A program made the position numbers and the translations under genes. Below are positions 23,432 to 34,779 of a stretch of DNA of 64,000 nt, in pieces. The number at the start of each line of letters is the position of its first letter. The stretch's first letter is position 1. The notes under the pieces are model-generated. The model had not been told where the DNA came from. It saw nothing but the letters and a program-made list of their open reading frames with translations, and did no database searches. Source of the DNA: Saxidomus purpurata (taxonomy: Eukaryota > Mollusca > Bivalvia > Venerida > Veneridae); NCBI GenBank assembly GCA_022818135.1, contig JAFMSR010000018.1, forward strand, positions 17,036,286 through 17,100,285. Direction: 5' to 3'.

Positions 23432-24434
23432 CAAGGTCTTTCAAATAGTATGGTCCGGAAACGCCCTCTATAAATGTCTTATCGTACTGATAATCTTGTC
23501 TCGCCTGGAAGCGTTTATCACGCCGTGCATTTATCACGCCGAGCGAGTAAACTGGTATTTGTCCGATAGTTGTATGCAAAACTGCCCGTCATTGTGTCAT
23601 TTAAATACCACATTTAATGTTAAAAATGGTATAATTGGAAAGCTGATGAAATTTTCTGTAAAACTGTGAAATTAAAACCTCTATATATAATTAACTATTA
23701 TCTTTAACGCGAGTTAAACACGGTCCATGCTATTCCGTCTTGGGATGGTAATTTGACTCGCGATACTGGTCTTACAAAACTGTACGTTATTATGTTATAA
23801 AATAAAAAAACGAAAATCTAATTCATATCCGTTCAAAAATAACTCTTAATTTACATTTTAATTAGCAATTTTCCATCATTTGACCCTAAATATATAGTGA
23901 AAACCTGTGCACAAAATATCACCGTATCGCGAAAAAAAATCACCATTGACGCCATTTTTAGATTTTGAACGGATCTAACCGTCCCAGAAAATTAAAATAC
24001 GGGTGAAATACGAAAATCTAAGACATAACAGACGCACATTAGACTTAAATCTATGAGAAAAAGATGTTATATCAATCCCATGAACACCATGCAAGTAGGA
24101 AAGAAGCGCTAAAATTAGGTCGGTTTTCGGCTTTTAATCATTTGTGAAAAAACCCGTTCGTATGAGGTCAACTTTCCAATGCGTAAATCCACCTAAAACG
24201 AAACATCGGTAAAATATAATATTATGTAATGATAAGGGAATGCATATATTGTATTAAGGATCACTTTGTTGGTCAAATTGATTGGTAAAATATTGAGATA
24301 TACGTAGATATAAAGTATCAATAATTTCTTTCTTTTTCCAAAATGGCGGGTACCCGGATGTTTGTCACGTGATCCGAGGCAAGTTATTTATCGTATTACT
24401 CTCGTTTCCGGACCATACTATTTGAAAGACCTTG
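23432..24434 (-). mobile_element. 1-kb DNA transposon, copy 3, inserted in exon 1 copy
   Basis: Full ~32-bp terminal inverted repeats at both ends (starting CAAGGTCTTTCAAATAGT) and a 7-bp target duplication GTCTGGC at 23425-23431 and 24435-24441. The target lies inside BAX-like exon 1 sequence and the left arm has an intact empty site. Sequence differs from copies 1 and 2 by many substitutions and small indels and has the complete second terminal repeat, so it came from another source copy after the inverted duplication. Confidence 0.9.
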
Positions 24435-25170
24435 GTCTGGCGTGTCCAAACCTTCTTCTCGATCAATTTCATCGAAAATAAACTTTCCCAACAGTGCCCT
24501 TCCTTCTTCTTGCGTCTCTTCCCTTGTCGGACCCGACAAAATGTTCTTAAAGAACGGAGTTCTATGATTGTCATTCGGAATATCTAACATGTTTAAGTAT
24601 TCAGAGTTTCTGCGAAGGCCTCCATCTGGTTCATCTGGTTTATCTGGCTTGAAGCCCATAGAAGATGCAGCTGTAGCAAACATCCCATGATACAACAGGT
24701 GCTTATTGTGCATTATTGCCATTAACAAACTTACTTACAATTCAATAGGTCTGTCTGTCAATAAATTTTCTAGAATTCACTTGAATCCAAACTAGAGTCA
24801 ATTAGAATATTCAAACAAATATAAATATGAATATAGATCACTCCAGCCTATAGTATAGAATGATGTACAACTGATTTCCAGTGATTTCCGTATGTACATG
24901 TAATATTTATTTGTCACACTTCAGAAACTTCCAGAGTACAGTACACCAACGATTCTGCGATTGTCAACGAAATATTAATTGATTAGCTTCAGTCAACTTA
25001 ACTTGTTTTCACACGAAGTAAACGACAAAATAATTACGTCAGGTAGCAACAATTCTAAAAATAGATGCACGGAAAACCCATGTTTCTAATTATAATTCTA
25101 ATATTATATTAACGCCCGCTTAGTGCAATAAGGTGCCAAGTAGCATTTTTATGTTTTCGAGAAAATCGCA

Positions 25171-25674
25171 TTTAAAGGTTCTCGTACTTATCAGAAAATG
25201 AATATATTGCAATAAAATCTTACATGATTGTATATATTGTGAAGTTCTATGTACCCAAGAAGTGGAACAAGGCTTACCTCATTATAATTATACATATTTA
25301 ATTAATTTTGTGTTATGGTACCTTTTAGCATTAAACAGTTTCTCGAGATTAACAGGGAAAAAGGCTCCAAGCATTTTTCTTTGGTTATGAATGTAAGAAA
25401 GTGCCATATGTCATTTGGTACCTTTTTGTCCTAATTAAATGCATTTATAAAGTAGAAATTACAAAATGTACCATGTGACAATATGGTACCTTTTAACCCT
25501 AAATTAATTAAAATACAAAGGCTCCATATTATACTATAGTACATTTTGTCCGTCACAAATTATAAGGTGTATAATCATCAAGCAGAAATTCCGTGATTTT
25601 AGAAGTATACAAATAGCTGCATTACTAATGAAGGTTTAATGTCAAAATTAATTTTTGAATTCATTAGTTAAGAA
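25171..25674. other. Single-copy flank beyond right arm
   Basis: AT-rich, no gene. Three loosely spaced GGTACCTTTT segments (about 25317, 25417, 25486) suggest a decayed tandem repeat. Confidence 0.4.
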
Positions 25675-26174
25675 NNNNNNNNNNNNNNNNNNNNNNNNNN
25701 NNNNNNNNNNNNNNNNNNNNNNNNNNNNNNNNNNNNNNNNNNNNNNNNNNNNNNNNNNNNNNNNNNNNNNNNNNNNNNNNNNNNNNNNNNNNNNNNNNNN
25801 NNNNNNNNNNNNNNNNNNNNNNNNNNNNNNNNNNNNNNNNNNNNNNNNNNNNNNNNNNNNNNNNNNNNNNNNNNNNNNNNNNNNNNNNNNNNNNNNNNNN
25901 NNNNNNNNNNNNNNNNNNNNNNNNNNNNNNNNNNNNNNNNNNNNNNNNNNNNNNNNNNNNNNNNNNNNNNNNNNNNNNNNNNNNNNNNNNNNNNNNNNNN
26001 NNNNNNNNNNNNNNNNNNNNNNNNNNNNNNNNNNNNNNNNNNNNNNNNNNNNNNNNNNNNNNNNNNNNNNNNNNNNNNNNNNNNNNNNNNNNNNNNNNNN
26101 NNNNNNNNNNNNNNNNNNNNNNNNNNNNNNNNNNNNNNNNNNNNNNNNNNNNNNNNNNNNNNNNNNNNNNNNNN
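25675..26174. other. Assembly gap of 500 N
   Basis: Exactly 500 undetermined bases, the usual placeholder for a gap of unknown size. Order and orientation of the flanks rest on scaffolding, not sequence. Confidence 0.98.
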
Positions 26175-27142
26175 TAAACTGAAATATTATACGTGGACTT
26201 TGAAACATCCATAGAAATGTAAATTAAGTTCAGGGTGTGTAGTAAACCTTTGTGTACAAAAATGTATTTCATATTTTGTCTGCGCTATAATTTACTTGTG
26301 CACCCCTGGAGCATCTTACGTAAATATTAATTCCTATGTGATAACAATTTCCCAGACCTATCTTAAACATGAAACACCGAAACAGTCTTTTATCGATCAA
26401 AACACACAAGAAAAGAGTTGGTATAAAGAGGCAGTAATTCCCGGTTGTTCTTCAAAGCGTCTATAATTATACGTTTATCACTACTGTATGAATATTGCAA
26501 ATGAATAGGTAAATTTTCATAAAATATATCTTAACAAAGCGTAACTTACTGTTTAAAGTCCCAGTCTAACTTTACATACTCCATTATAGAATAAAGGAGC
26601 CGTTATTTATAGAATAATGATAAATATGTTGAGATATGCCTCTCTTTCGTATTTTTGTCGCCTCTTCACTAGAAAGTGTTTCTTATTTTTTGCAATATCA
26701 TTGAAAATAATACTTCGCTATATGTACAGCAGGTACTTTCTATTAAAAAAGTTACATAAGAAATGTTGTTGTGTTTTGGTTCAAGCAACAGTCATTTTCG
26801 CCAGTAAGGCATCTTCCGCTTAGTAATGTAAGAGCTATAAGCTATTTTGTTGTCTATCGTGCTCCGAGGACTTTAAAAAGTCTAACTTATTTCCTCTGCG
26901 TCTTTGTTCTTTTTTCAAATAGCAAGCGGGTAATAAAATACTTTATTTAGAAATTATGTGACATTAGGAGCGCAGTTTCATTCACGGAAGATAGAGTGCA
27001 CTTCATGTACCCACGGGGATAGGTATTTCCATAAATCAACAAGAAACGTTTTATTGAAGTAGAGCGTGTCACGCAGCGATGATGTTAGCGTCTCTTTCAT
27101 GACTTTGACGGCTACAAACTTAAATCAGCAATAATATTTTTT
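26175..27142. other. Intergenic sequence, nothing recognised
   Basis: AT-rich sequence without splice-compatible coding similarity or obvious repeats. A 68-codon open frame at 26617-26823 shows no recognisable protein features. Confidence 0.4.
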
Positions 27143-27150
27143 GTCATGAG

Positions 27151-27780
27151 CATAGGAGCTCGAGGTCGGGATTACGCTTTATCCGGCTATATTTTGTTAT
27201 TTACATTTATTTAAGAACCAAGCTAACAAAATATGATCTTATTTTCCCCGGATCTTAACTTTCATATTTTACCGCTGAAGTACCCAGTATACTGAATAAA
27301 GAAAAGGAGTGACATCCGCCATGTCATCCAACACAAACGCTAAGAGTGGCGTCCCTTTTTAAAAAAATTATTTCATTTTATTTTTTCTGCAACACTCATG
27401 GATAGTGTGCTCAATTTATTCAAATGGTATGGCAAGATAATAGTCCATTACTGCTACATTAAACAAAAATAAACTGTTCCGCCAGTTTTTGAAAATGCTA
27501 CCACACTATGTTTACATGTATAGGTTCCGGTTCCATGTTGCGTCACATTGGTAGACGGAGAACCAGTTTTTGAGGGACGTAACTCTTAGCAGTTTGTGTT
27601 GGATAACATGGCGTGTGTCACTCCTTTTCTTTTTTCAGTATACTGGGTACTTCAGCGGTAAAATATGAAAGTTAAGATCCGGGGAAAATAAGATCATATT
27701 TTGTTAGCTTGGTTCTTAAATAAATGTAAAATGATAAAACATAGCCGGAAAAAGCATAATCCCGACCTCGAGCTCCTATG
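27151..27780. mobile_element. hAT-like foldback element (8-bp TSD)
   Basis: Ends CATAGGAGCTCGAGGTCGGG and its complement, flanked by GTCATGAG at 27143-27150 and 27781-27788. The terminal inverted repeats are long (about 200 bp each) around a ~210-bp centre. No ORF. An 8-bp target duplication with CA..TG ends fits hAT-type transposition. Confidence 0.82.
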
Positions 27781-28239
27781 GTCATGAGCACGCGATTCTG
27801 ATCGAAATATCTGTCAACGAGGATCATCGGACTGTTTTGGTGGGAACGAGGCTCTGCGAGGCGAAGTCACGTTTTGTACCCGAGCATCCTGCATCACAAT
27901 GCTCTTTCTGACGACCGCTTGGTAAATTTGGACTTTGGCCACACGGGGTTAAAAACAAGGTCACGATATCATAATCAGAGGATAGCATTGTGAATATTGC
28001 AGAAAGTTGCTATGTCTGACTTGAAACTTTGTTACGCGAGGTAAACACTTTTCAAAATTTTCTTTGGATGAAATCAACAACAAACAGCGAATACTCTAGT
28101 GAGTATCTCTCTATTTTGCTAAAATAGTTATTTGATGCTGATGAACGCCTGTGCATCATCAAAATGCTACTTCGTTTACATCCATTATATAACTCGAATT
28201 CATGTATATTAAAACTACCAGTATGACAAGATACGTGTT

Positions 28240-28665
28240 AAAAAGGATGCTCGGATGCAAGTAAATAGGAAAAATCTGTTCGGCTCGGATACGAGTATAT
28301 AGGACAATTCGCCCAACTCGGGTTGCGAATAATTAGGACAAGGTCGCTTGCCACTAGGACAATTTTGCCCGGCTCGGATGCAAGTAACTAGGACAATTTT
28401 GACCGATTCGAATAAGAGTAAATAGGACAAGTTCGCTTACCTCGGATGCGTGTAAATAGGACAATGTCGCTCACTCGGATGCGAATTTCCCCCCGCCGGA
28501 TGCCAGAACCGGGATTTTTCCGTTTGATTAGAGTAAATAGAACGAGTTCGCTTTCCTCGAATGCAATTAACAAATAAGACGATGATGCGAGTACATAAGA
28601 CACGTCCGCTCGTCTCGGACGCGAGTACACAGGATCAGTTCGCTCGCCTTGGATAAGGCTGCATT
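28240..28665. repeat. ~34-bp minisatellite
   Basis: About a dozen diverged units around CTCGGATGCGAGTAAATAGG followed by ACAA..TCGC. Open frames on the minus strand here follow from the repeat, not from a gene. Confidence 0.75.
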
Positions 28666-28699
28666 GTCGGTAAGCTTAGCAGTATACTGTGTGTGACGA

Positions 28700-30190
28700 G
28701 TGCGAAACAGGGGAACAGTCCATCAAAAGTTATATATAAACGCTGCACTGTTATTGTTTTGTAGGTCGACAAGTAACTTTGAAATAGCCTTACCTACATC
28801 TGTGTACAGTGGACAAACAACATCCGCTTGCTGAATATTTACGATGTTCATTTTTCTATAGTGATAGTAGATTTTTATATTACATATTCGGAGACACAAT
28901 AAGTTCTACAGTTGTACATAAAATACTTTCATTCTCACACTTTTATAAGATTTTGTAAACCCTTAAACGTATCAATTTCGTCTGTTCGTTTTAAGCACTC
29001 TTACTCGACAATCTCCGGAAACATCCGTAAGGAAAACAATTTCAGAGATGATCGCTGATGACGTCAGAGTGATTTATTCGTCGGTATCGTCCAACATATC
29101 ACTTTTTTTTCAATTTTCCACTTTACTTTTTAACGACATTTCCCCAAACTCGTCAGCCTCTATTTTTAGTCTGAATCACTTTATACATAACGCTTATATG
29201 TACATTACATATTTACATACACCCTAACGTCATTTGGTTTAATCACACAAATCAAATTTGCAAAAATATTTCTGTTATATAGCACTTCTTAATTCACACT
29301 GAACACATTACAGAAAATATTTGTTTATTCTTTGTGAAATTGTATTCCCATTTTTTCATATCTTTTTTTTTCACCACCACACTTTTTTCACCATTTTAAA
29401 CACAAGATTGATGAAAACAATAGCGTACGTTGCTTAAATTCCAACCTTTAGACTTTTGACGTTTTAGCGTATGAAATTTACAAGTTAATCAACGACAGCT
29501 TTGTTTTTCGTCAAGGTAAATGAAGAAACTAATATCTGATATAATTACATGATCTGTTATCATATACAAAAGTTTATAAATAATTGTCGATTATGTTTTG
29601 AATACAATTCTCCCAATTATATTATTTATATTACAGCCGCGTGCTGCCAACTTATCTCCTTATTTCGAGATATCGTGTGAAATTTGAACCTAACTTAATA
29701 TAACAAAATCATCGATTTAATACATGGTTCCAATAGGTGTATTTGTTTTTCATTGCCAATTATAGATATTTAAAATCTTTAATATTCTTTCAAATAGCGA
29801 TCATTAAAAAGATTATTTGACTTTGGAGAAAGAATGAAACTTATTGTTGGAGGTTTGACATTATTTGTCGGAAGGTTGGAGCGCAGTAAGTGATACTATC
29901 TGTACGGTTTTGTTTGATGACATAGCACACGATCCGAGGGGTTCCGATTTCACTAATGATCATGCACGCTGCATGGTCATATACCTAATTGCAAAGTGTG
30001 TGGTAATTAGAACAATGGAAGTAAATATAGACATGAAAGACGATACGGAATGTCTTCCAATTATTTTTTTATTGCAATAAACGACAGGATACGTCTTCCC
30101 TGTCTGTAGGTTGGCTGAGCCGGAAGAGTGCCGGGGAAGACACTACGATAACCCTGGTTGGACTCTTAGTACTCAGACTTCGAGCTTTGA
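28700..30190. other. Intergenic sequence, nothing recognised
   Basis: AT-rich, no conserved coding exon or clear element ends. A 71-codon frame at 29865-30080 has no recognisable features. Confidence 0.35.
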
Positions 30191-30194
30191 ACAT

Positions 30195-30500
30195 CAGAAG
30201 CTAGTAGCGAAGAAGTAAGAAGCTAGGAAACTGAAAGCTAGAAGTTAGGAAGTTCGAAGTCTGAAGTAAGGATGGTTGAAGTTAGAAGTAATGAAGTTAG
30301 AATTAAGAGATCGGAAGTCAGAAGTAAGGAAGTAAGAAGTCGGAAGTAATGAAGTTGGAAGTTAGAATTAAGAGATCGGAAGTCAGAAGTAAGGAAGTAA
30401 GAAGTCAGTAGTAATGAAATTTCGGAAGTCAGAAGTAAGCAAGTTCGAAGTCAGAAGTAAGCAAGATGAAAGAAATATTGAAGTTGGAAGTCAGTTGAGG
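30195..30500. repeat. Purine-rich GAAGT minisatellite
   Basis: Irregular repetition of GAAGTAAGAAGT/CGGAAGTCAGAAGTAAG units, almost pure purine on the plus strand, including a ~60-bp higher-order duplication (GAATTAAGAGATCGGAAGTC occurs twice). Confidence 0.8.
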
Positions 30501-30965
30501 GGAATTAGAAGACTCATACATAATCATTCTACTAAGTCGAATTGTTATGGGGTAAAAATCTCAAGAAACTACTTTCAGTTTGACTGATTTTCCGAGTTAT
30601 GCGACAATTTAGATTCCGCAGAAGACGAGGCTCGATAAATTGCAAACAAGTGCATAAACTCACCGTAGTTAGAAGCCACTGGAATCCTGATTGCGTAGTT
30701 CTGACCACCTGTCTGAAACGAAATTTCAACGCTTTAGTAAAACAGATTTGTTGTGCCTCGTATCGTTAGAAAAGTAATTCAAGAAACATCAATTGAAAAG
30801 CTTCTTCATTGTTTCATCGAAACAATGGTTAGTCTTCTGTAGTCCAAAAAAGTCATGCGCTTCCAGAGAATTTCGTTGTGTTATTTCCTGTTGACCAATT
30901 TACTTCCCTTACGTAAACCATTACACCCAAACGCCACCCCAGTCCTGGACTATTTAACAACTATC

Positions 30966-31003
30966 GATGAATGATGATGGTATGATGATGATGATGATGA
31001 TGA
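30966..31003. repeat. ATG/GAT trinucleotide microsatellite
   Basis: Nearly perfect GATGAT repeat of about 38 bp with one interruption. Confidence 0.85.
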
Positions 31004-31305
31004 ATCTACTGTACTGTTTCACTAAGTTTGCAAAATCTATAAACTGTGGACAAATTGGACAAATAACTAGGTAAATTTACTGTTTTCATAGTCATTAAAG
31101 CGGAATATAAAGTCAGTGAACAGACATCTTGCGGGTCGGTCATGCCGTCATTTTGCATCTGTAGTCTTTATTTACTGTAAGCAGATATACCTGACTTACA
31201 CACCAAAAATTAGTGAAATTTGAATTAACAACATTCAACACTACTAAATAAACTTATTTTCTCATATTTACTTTGAATCACGAGATACTTTTTTGAAACC
31301 AAATA

Positions 31306-31499
31306 CAGTCAAACCTGCAGGTTAATACATGTATTAAAGATTACCTCCGAATAAAGACCACCCTGAGAATAAAGACTAGCTGTGATAAAACCTTGCATTT
31401 TAAAGCTATTGTGGAAACACCTGTGAATAAAGACCACCTGTCAAGGAAGACCGTCATAGCATATTCCTGATAATGGCCTTTTTTTTACAGATTTGACTG
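31306..31499. mobile_element. Tc1/mariner-like MITE (CAGTCAAACC family), copy 1
   Basis: Begins CAGTCAAACCTG and ends ATTTGACTG, flanked by TA (31304-31305, 31500-31501). The interior has repeated AATAAAGACCACC motifs. Relatives at 31593-31739, 40516-40693 and 45106-45279. Confidence 0.8.
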
Positions 31500-31592
31500 T
31501 ATGTGCACGATATGTCCATGTTCGCCCTGGCAAATTTAACGGAAATTATATTTTCTTTTCATTAGTAACGAACGAGAAACAAACACAAGTTA

Positions 31593-31739
31593 CAGTCAAA
31601 CATATGAACGAAGACCGCCGGACAGGAAGAAGCGGTCGTTGTTGCAAGGCGGTACTTTGCCGTGACTGAAAAGCGAAATGTTGTTTCCCTGTTAGTCTTC
31701 ATGATTATTTGGAGATGGTCTTTAACACACGTTTGACTG
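31593..31739. mobile_element. Tc1/mariner-like MITE (CAGTCAAACC family), copy 2
   Basis: CAGTCAAACAT to CGTTTGACTG, flanked by TA. Shorter and more diverged than copy 1, only 93 bp away in the same orientation. Confidence 0.72.
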
Positions 31740-31998
31740 TATTATTTTGTCAAATTTTATTCTATGGTGTATCGTGACGCACTGAAATGTTTTTATTTTG
31801 ACATGCAAATTCATTCAAAATGTACGCGCATATATAATCTTAACTTATAATCCGGATAAGCTCTGTAACCCTGAAGGGATTAGATATAACTTTATTAAAT
31901 CTGTTAAATACATTTCTACCAACAATAATTGGATTACTTCAACATAGCAGACCGTGTCTAGCTTTTAGCCTAAGCCAATGGTCAAAATTGACAGATAA

Positions 31999-32168
31999 TC
32001 GCATTGAAGGGGAGCGGTGGTGTAAAGGTTAGGTTCGAGCCCCACTGGGGTCACGACCGTACCTCCTCATGTGACACCAGTACTGTTTTTTTTTCAGGAA
32101 GCGTACTCGAGAGTGACTCGATAAGCTGAAAGCTTTCTTCACAATCGAACGAAAATAAATTAGTATAA
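31999..32168 (+). repeat. tRNA-derived SINE
   Basis: A B-box-like GGTTCGAGCCCC, then a body with GAGTGACTCGATAAGCTG and AAGCTTTCTTCACAATCG, and tail AAATTAGTATAAACTAA. Same family as 41548-41702. Confidence 0.7.
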
Positions 32169-32781
32169 ACTAAACTAAACGGCTATACTTCAAAGGTAAC
32201 GTAGGGTAACGTATGGGACAAAAAAAAACACACACACTGAATGCAGTGGTATTATGCACCGTTTTTGTTTGTTTGTAATTGTGCTTATTTAGTCTACCAT
32301 TCTCTAAAGAGGCTATAGTCGGTACGACCCGATTATTATGCACCGTGGTTAAGAAGTTCATTTATAACGAACTCAGCCTGTTCGCTGAATCTGGTTACAT
32401 TGTGTACATTGTCTGACTGATTCTCAAATACATTTATAGGCGAAACTGTTTCTTTAAAACGAATGAATTCGTCCCATGCCAGTCGTCTTTATAAGACGCA
32501 GACCAGGGTTTCAAACATCTACCTGGTGAGTTTTTTTTTCGGCGCATTTATATTTAATTTATCATGTTATGTCTATGCCCATATATGTTGATTCAAGAAG
32601 GATCTAGCAAACCAGCTGATGACCACCGTGGAAATTATTTATAATTACTTTTTTTAAAACCTGAAACTGTGCGTTATAAATACCCGCTAGCTTTTACGCC
32701 AGTCGGTTATATACACACCACATCCTCAGCTAAACCTTCCTCCATTTTAGTCTTTAATTCGATGAATTGCTTTAGATAATG

Positions 32782-32965
32782 TTAACTTCCGTTGTCGTTA
32801 GTGCAATCAATTCTCAATTCCACAAGAGTCGGTACCCATTTCCGTTATATTTAGTACTTAATTCCATTGTCTACAATCAATGCTCCATTCCGCTACAGTC
32901 AGTGTTCATTTCCGCTTCATACGGTGCCTATTTCCGCTCGACGCAGTGCTTAGTTCTGACTACAG
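32782..32965. repeat. ~22-bp minisatellite (TTCCG units)
   Basis: Seven or eight units that begin TTCCG/TTCCA and end AGTGCTTA-like, for example TTCCGCTACAGTCAGTGTTC. The open frame across it is a consequence of the repeat. Confidence 0.7.
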
Positions 32966-32999
32966 TCCCGGCGTGAACTGTGTTATACTCGTTCACACT

Positions 33000-34230
33000 A
33001 AAATTCTATAACAATAATTATATGCAATGCGAACACAATCCGAACACAATCTGTCTTTAAGATCATATATTCCTAAAATCCATATTTTCCAGAACTTATT
33101 TTCATAGTAAGCATATCACTGTTGCGTTTTCATCTAACTGCACATTTAGAGGTATTTGGGACGCACACAGTTTTAATTTCTACCATTTTCATTCAAGCTT
33201 ATGTCAAACGTTCCTTTAATTTCGAAAATCTAAATATTTTGCACTTATCCTATACTGGTATAATATTTTAATTCAAAACGTGTTTATGAAGGATTTATAC
33301 ATTCATTCAATGTTTACAAATCCTCTTGATGGATTTCAAATCACGTTTTATTATGCATATTCCTAATATATATGCAAACTTTGCTGTATCCATTTTACTC
33401 ACAAAAATATATATTCCGCATTAAGATCTACAGCTATTTGCATGTATTCTGTCGATTATAATGTTTCGGGCAATAACTGTATCTTGCATTTGAAAAATAT
33501 TTAGAAAATTTCTGTAACTTAATTGCATGTTCGGCTGCTGCAGAACTAAAATGACCTAGCTCTGTTGAACTGAATGTCATTTTCCTGTACATGTCAACAC
33601 TCCTTTCCTGTAGACTTGTAAAAAATGACTACTTTGTATTTGTATTAAATCACCTCATGGCCACTTCGGATATATATCCCATTCATCAATAGTAGGCCTA
33701 TCCGATATGCCAGTATAATAATGCATTTGAAATAGTGATTTATTTTAATCTAACTTTCTGTTTGTAAAGTAAATATTTCTTTTACTTTTAACGAGTGTCT
33801 TCGATTGTCCTATCATCACGGAACGCTGTGGAACAGTTTCAAGCCAGAAGAAAAGGACAAATTAGTTTAATTATTATACCGATCAGTGTAAAATATGAAA
33901 CGCCTGAAATTGGGAGGTTTTAATTGCAAGTGTCAACATTGAGTCCCGGTCAAATATCAGTGATCCTTGGCTTTATAAAAGCTTCTTCTTGAGTTAATAG
34001 ATTCAACAAACGGATAAAGTCCATTCCGTATTTACTTGTAAATCTAACAAAAATATTATCGTTTCTCACCATGGGAAAATGTCTCAGCCAGTAGTTCAAT
34101 TTTGAATAAAATCAAAAGTTTGCCATATATTCGGGTGCACTTAATTAATACGTGTTGCCTTCCACTGATTGTAGAATATTAAATTACAGTTGTTAAAAGA
34201 ATTAACATAATATGCGAATGATGATCTAGA
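33000..34230. other. Intergenic sequence, nothing recognised
   Basis: AT-rich, no coding similarity or clear repeat borders. Confidence 0.35.
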
Positions 34231-34234
34231 ATTT

Positions 34235-34440
34235 AAGATTTATCTAGCTGGTGACAAGTTATTCTGCCTTTGCAACCAGTGCAGATCATGATCAATATGC
34301 GCATCCGTGTAGTCTGACCTTGATATGCACTCTTCATTATCCAGTCAGTAAATATTTTGATTGGGCAACTCTTTAAATCTTATATGTCACCCGTTCAAGT
34401 TCATGAAGTTGCAAGACGGACAAACTTTTAGAAATTTATC
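34235..34440 (+). repeat. Dispersed GCAGATCATGATC repeat
   Basis: Contains AGCTGGTGACAAGTTATTCT, CCAGTGCAGATCATGATCA, CAGTCAGTAAATATTTTGA and a CTTTTAGAAATTTA tail. The same modules in the same order occur at 56385-56575 (plus) and 44030-44210 (minus), and partly at 13905-14080 and 37455-37560. Confidence 0.65.
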
Positions 34441-34524
34441 AATGTGAAGGTTACAAGTACAGTAACAGTTACGTGGATATATATACGAAAAGGGCCTGCC
34501 CAAGATTGGTTTCATCGCTAACTA

Positions 34525-34768
34525 CACTCAGTTCCAAAAGAAAGAGTGCACTTCTTAATTTTAATTTCATATTCCAATTTTAGCGACGTTCGGCTTCATT
34601 TTCGCACACTATACTCATGTGTATTTGTGATCGATCGATTGCAAATCTAAATGTCGCCATAGTGTACCTGAACAGATCTCAATCTTGGTACCAAATATAT
34701 AGGCTTTCAAAAAGTAGTCGATGAAAAATCACAGAAACAAAGTGCACACTTTCTTTTGGAACTGAGTG
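34525..34768. mobile_element. TA-flanked MITE with ~30-bp TIR
   Basis: Begins CACTCAGTTCCAAAAGAAAG and ends in its near-perfect complement CTTTCTTTTGGAACTGAGTG, flanked by TA on both sides (34523-34524, 34769-34770). Tc1/mariner-like by target site. No ORF. Confidence 0.82.
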
Positions 34769-34779
34769 TAGACAAAACT

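Larger units (their letters stand above)
18125..24722 (-). pseudogene. Truncated inverted BAX-like pseudogene (exons 1 and 2 only)
   Basis: Minus-strand copies of exon 1 (24722-24435 and 23431-23396, interrupted) and exon 2 (18242-18125), with splice sites retained. No copies of exons 3 and 4 exist downstream, so BH1, BH2 and the tail anchor are missing. Exon 1 is split by a transposon after the codons for LDTPD; reading through adds 12 transposon-derived residues before a stop at 24398-24396. One visible amino acid change is Thr21 to Ser. If transcribed it could give an N-terminal fragment, or a BH3-bearing fragment if the insert is bypassed; neither is shown. Confidence 0.85.
16559..25170 (-). 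repeat. Right arm of giant inverted duplication
   Basis: Reverse complement of 5-7607 plus a private 1003-bp transposon with its 7-bp target duplication. It contains copies of BAX-like exons 1 and 2, intron 1, and 826 bp of MULE-like element A. The inner edge abuts a dispersed GACCTTGACC repeat (about 16260-16558). The outer edge at 25170 is followed by unrelated sequence and then the N gap. Confidence 0.95.

Noticed and set aside
25648..26272. Open frames of 175-202 codons
   Set aside because: They consist almost entirely of N-derived X residues across the assembly gap.
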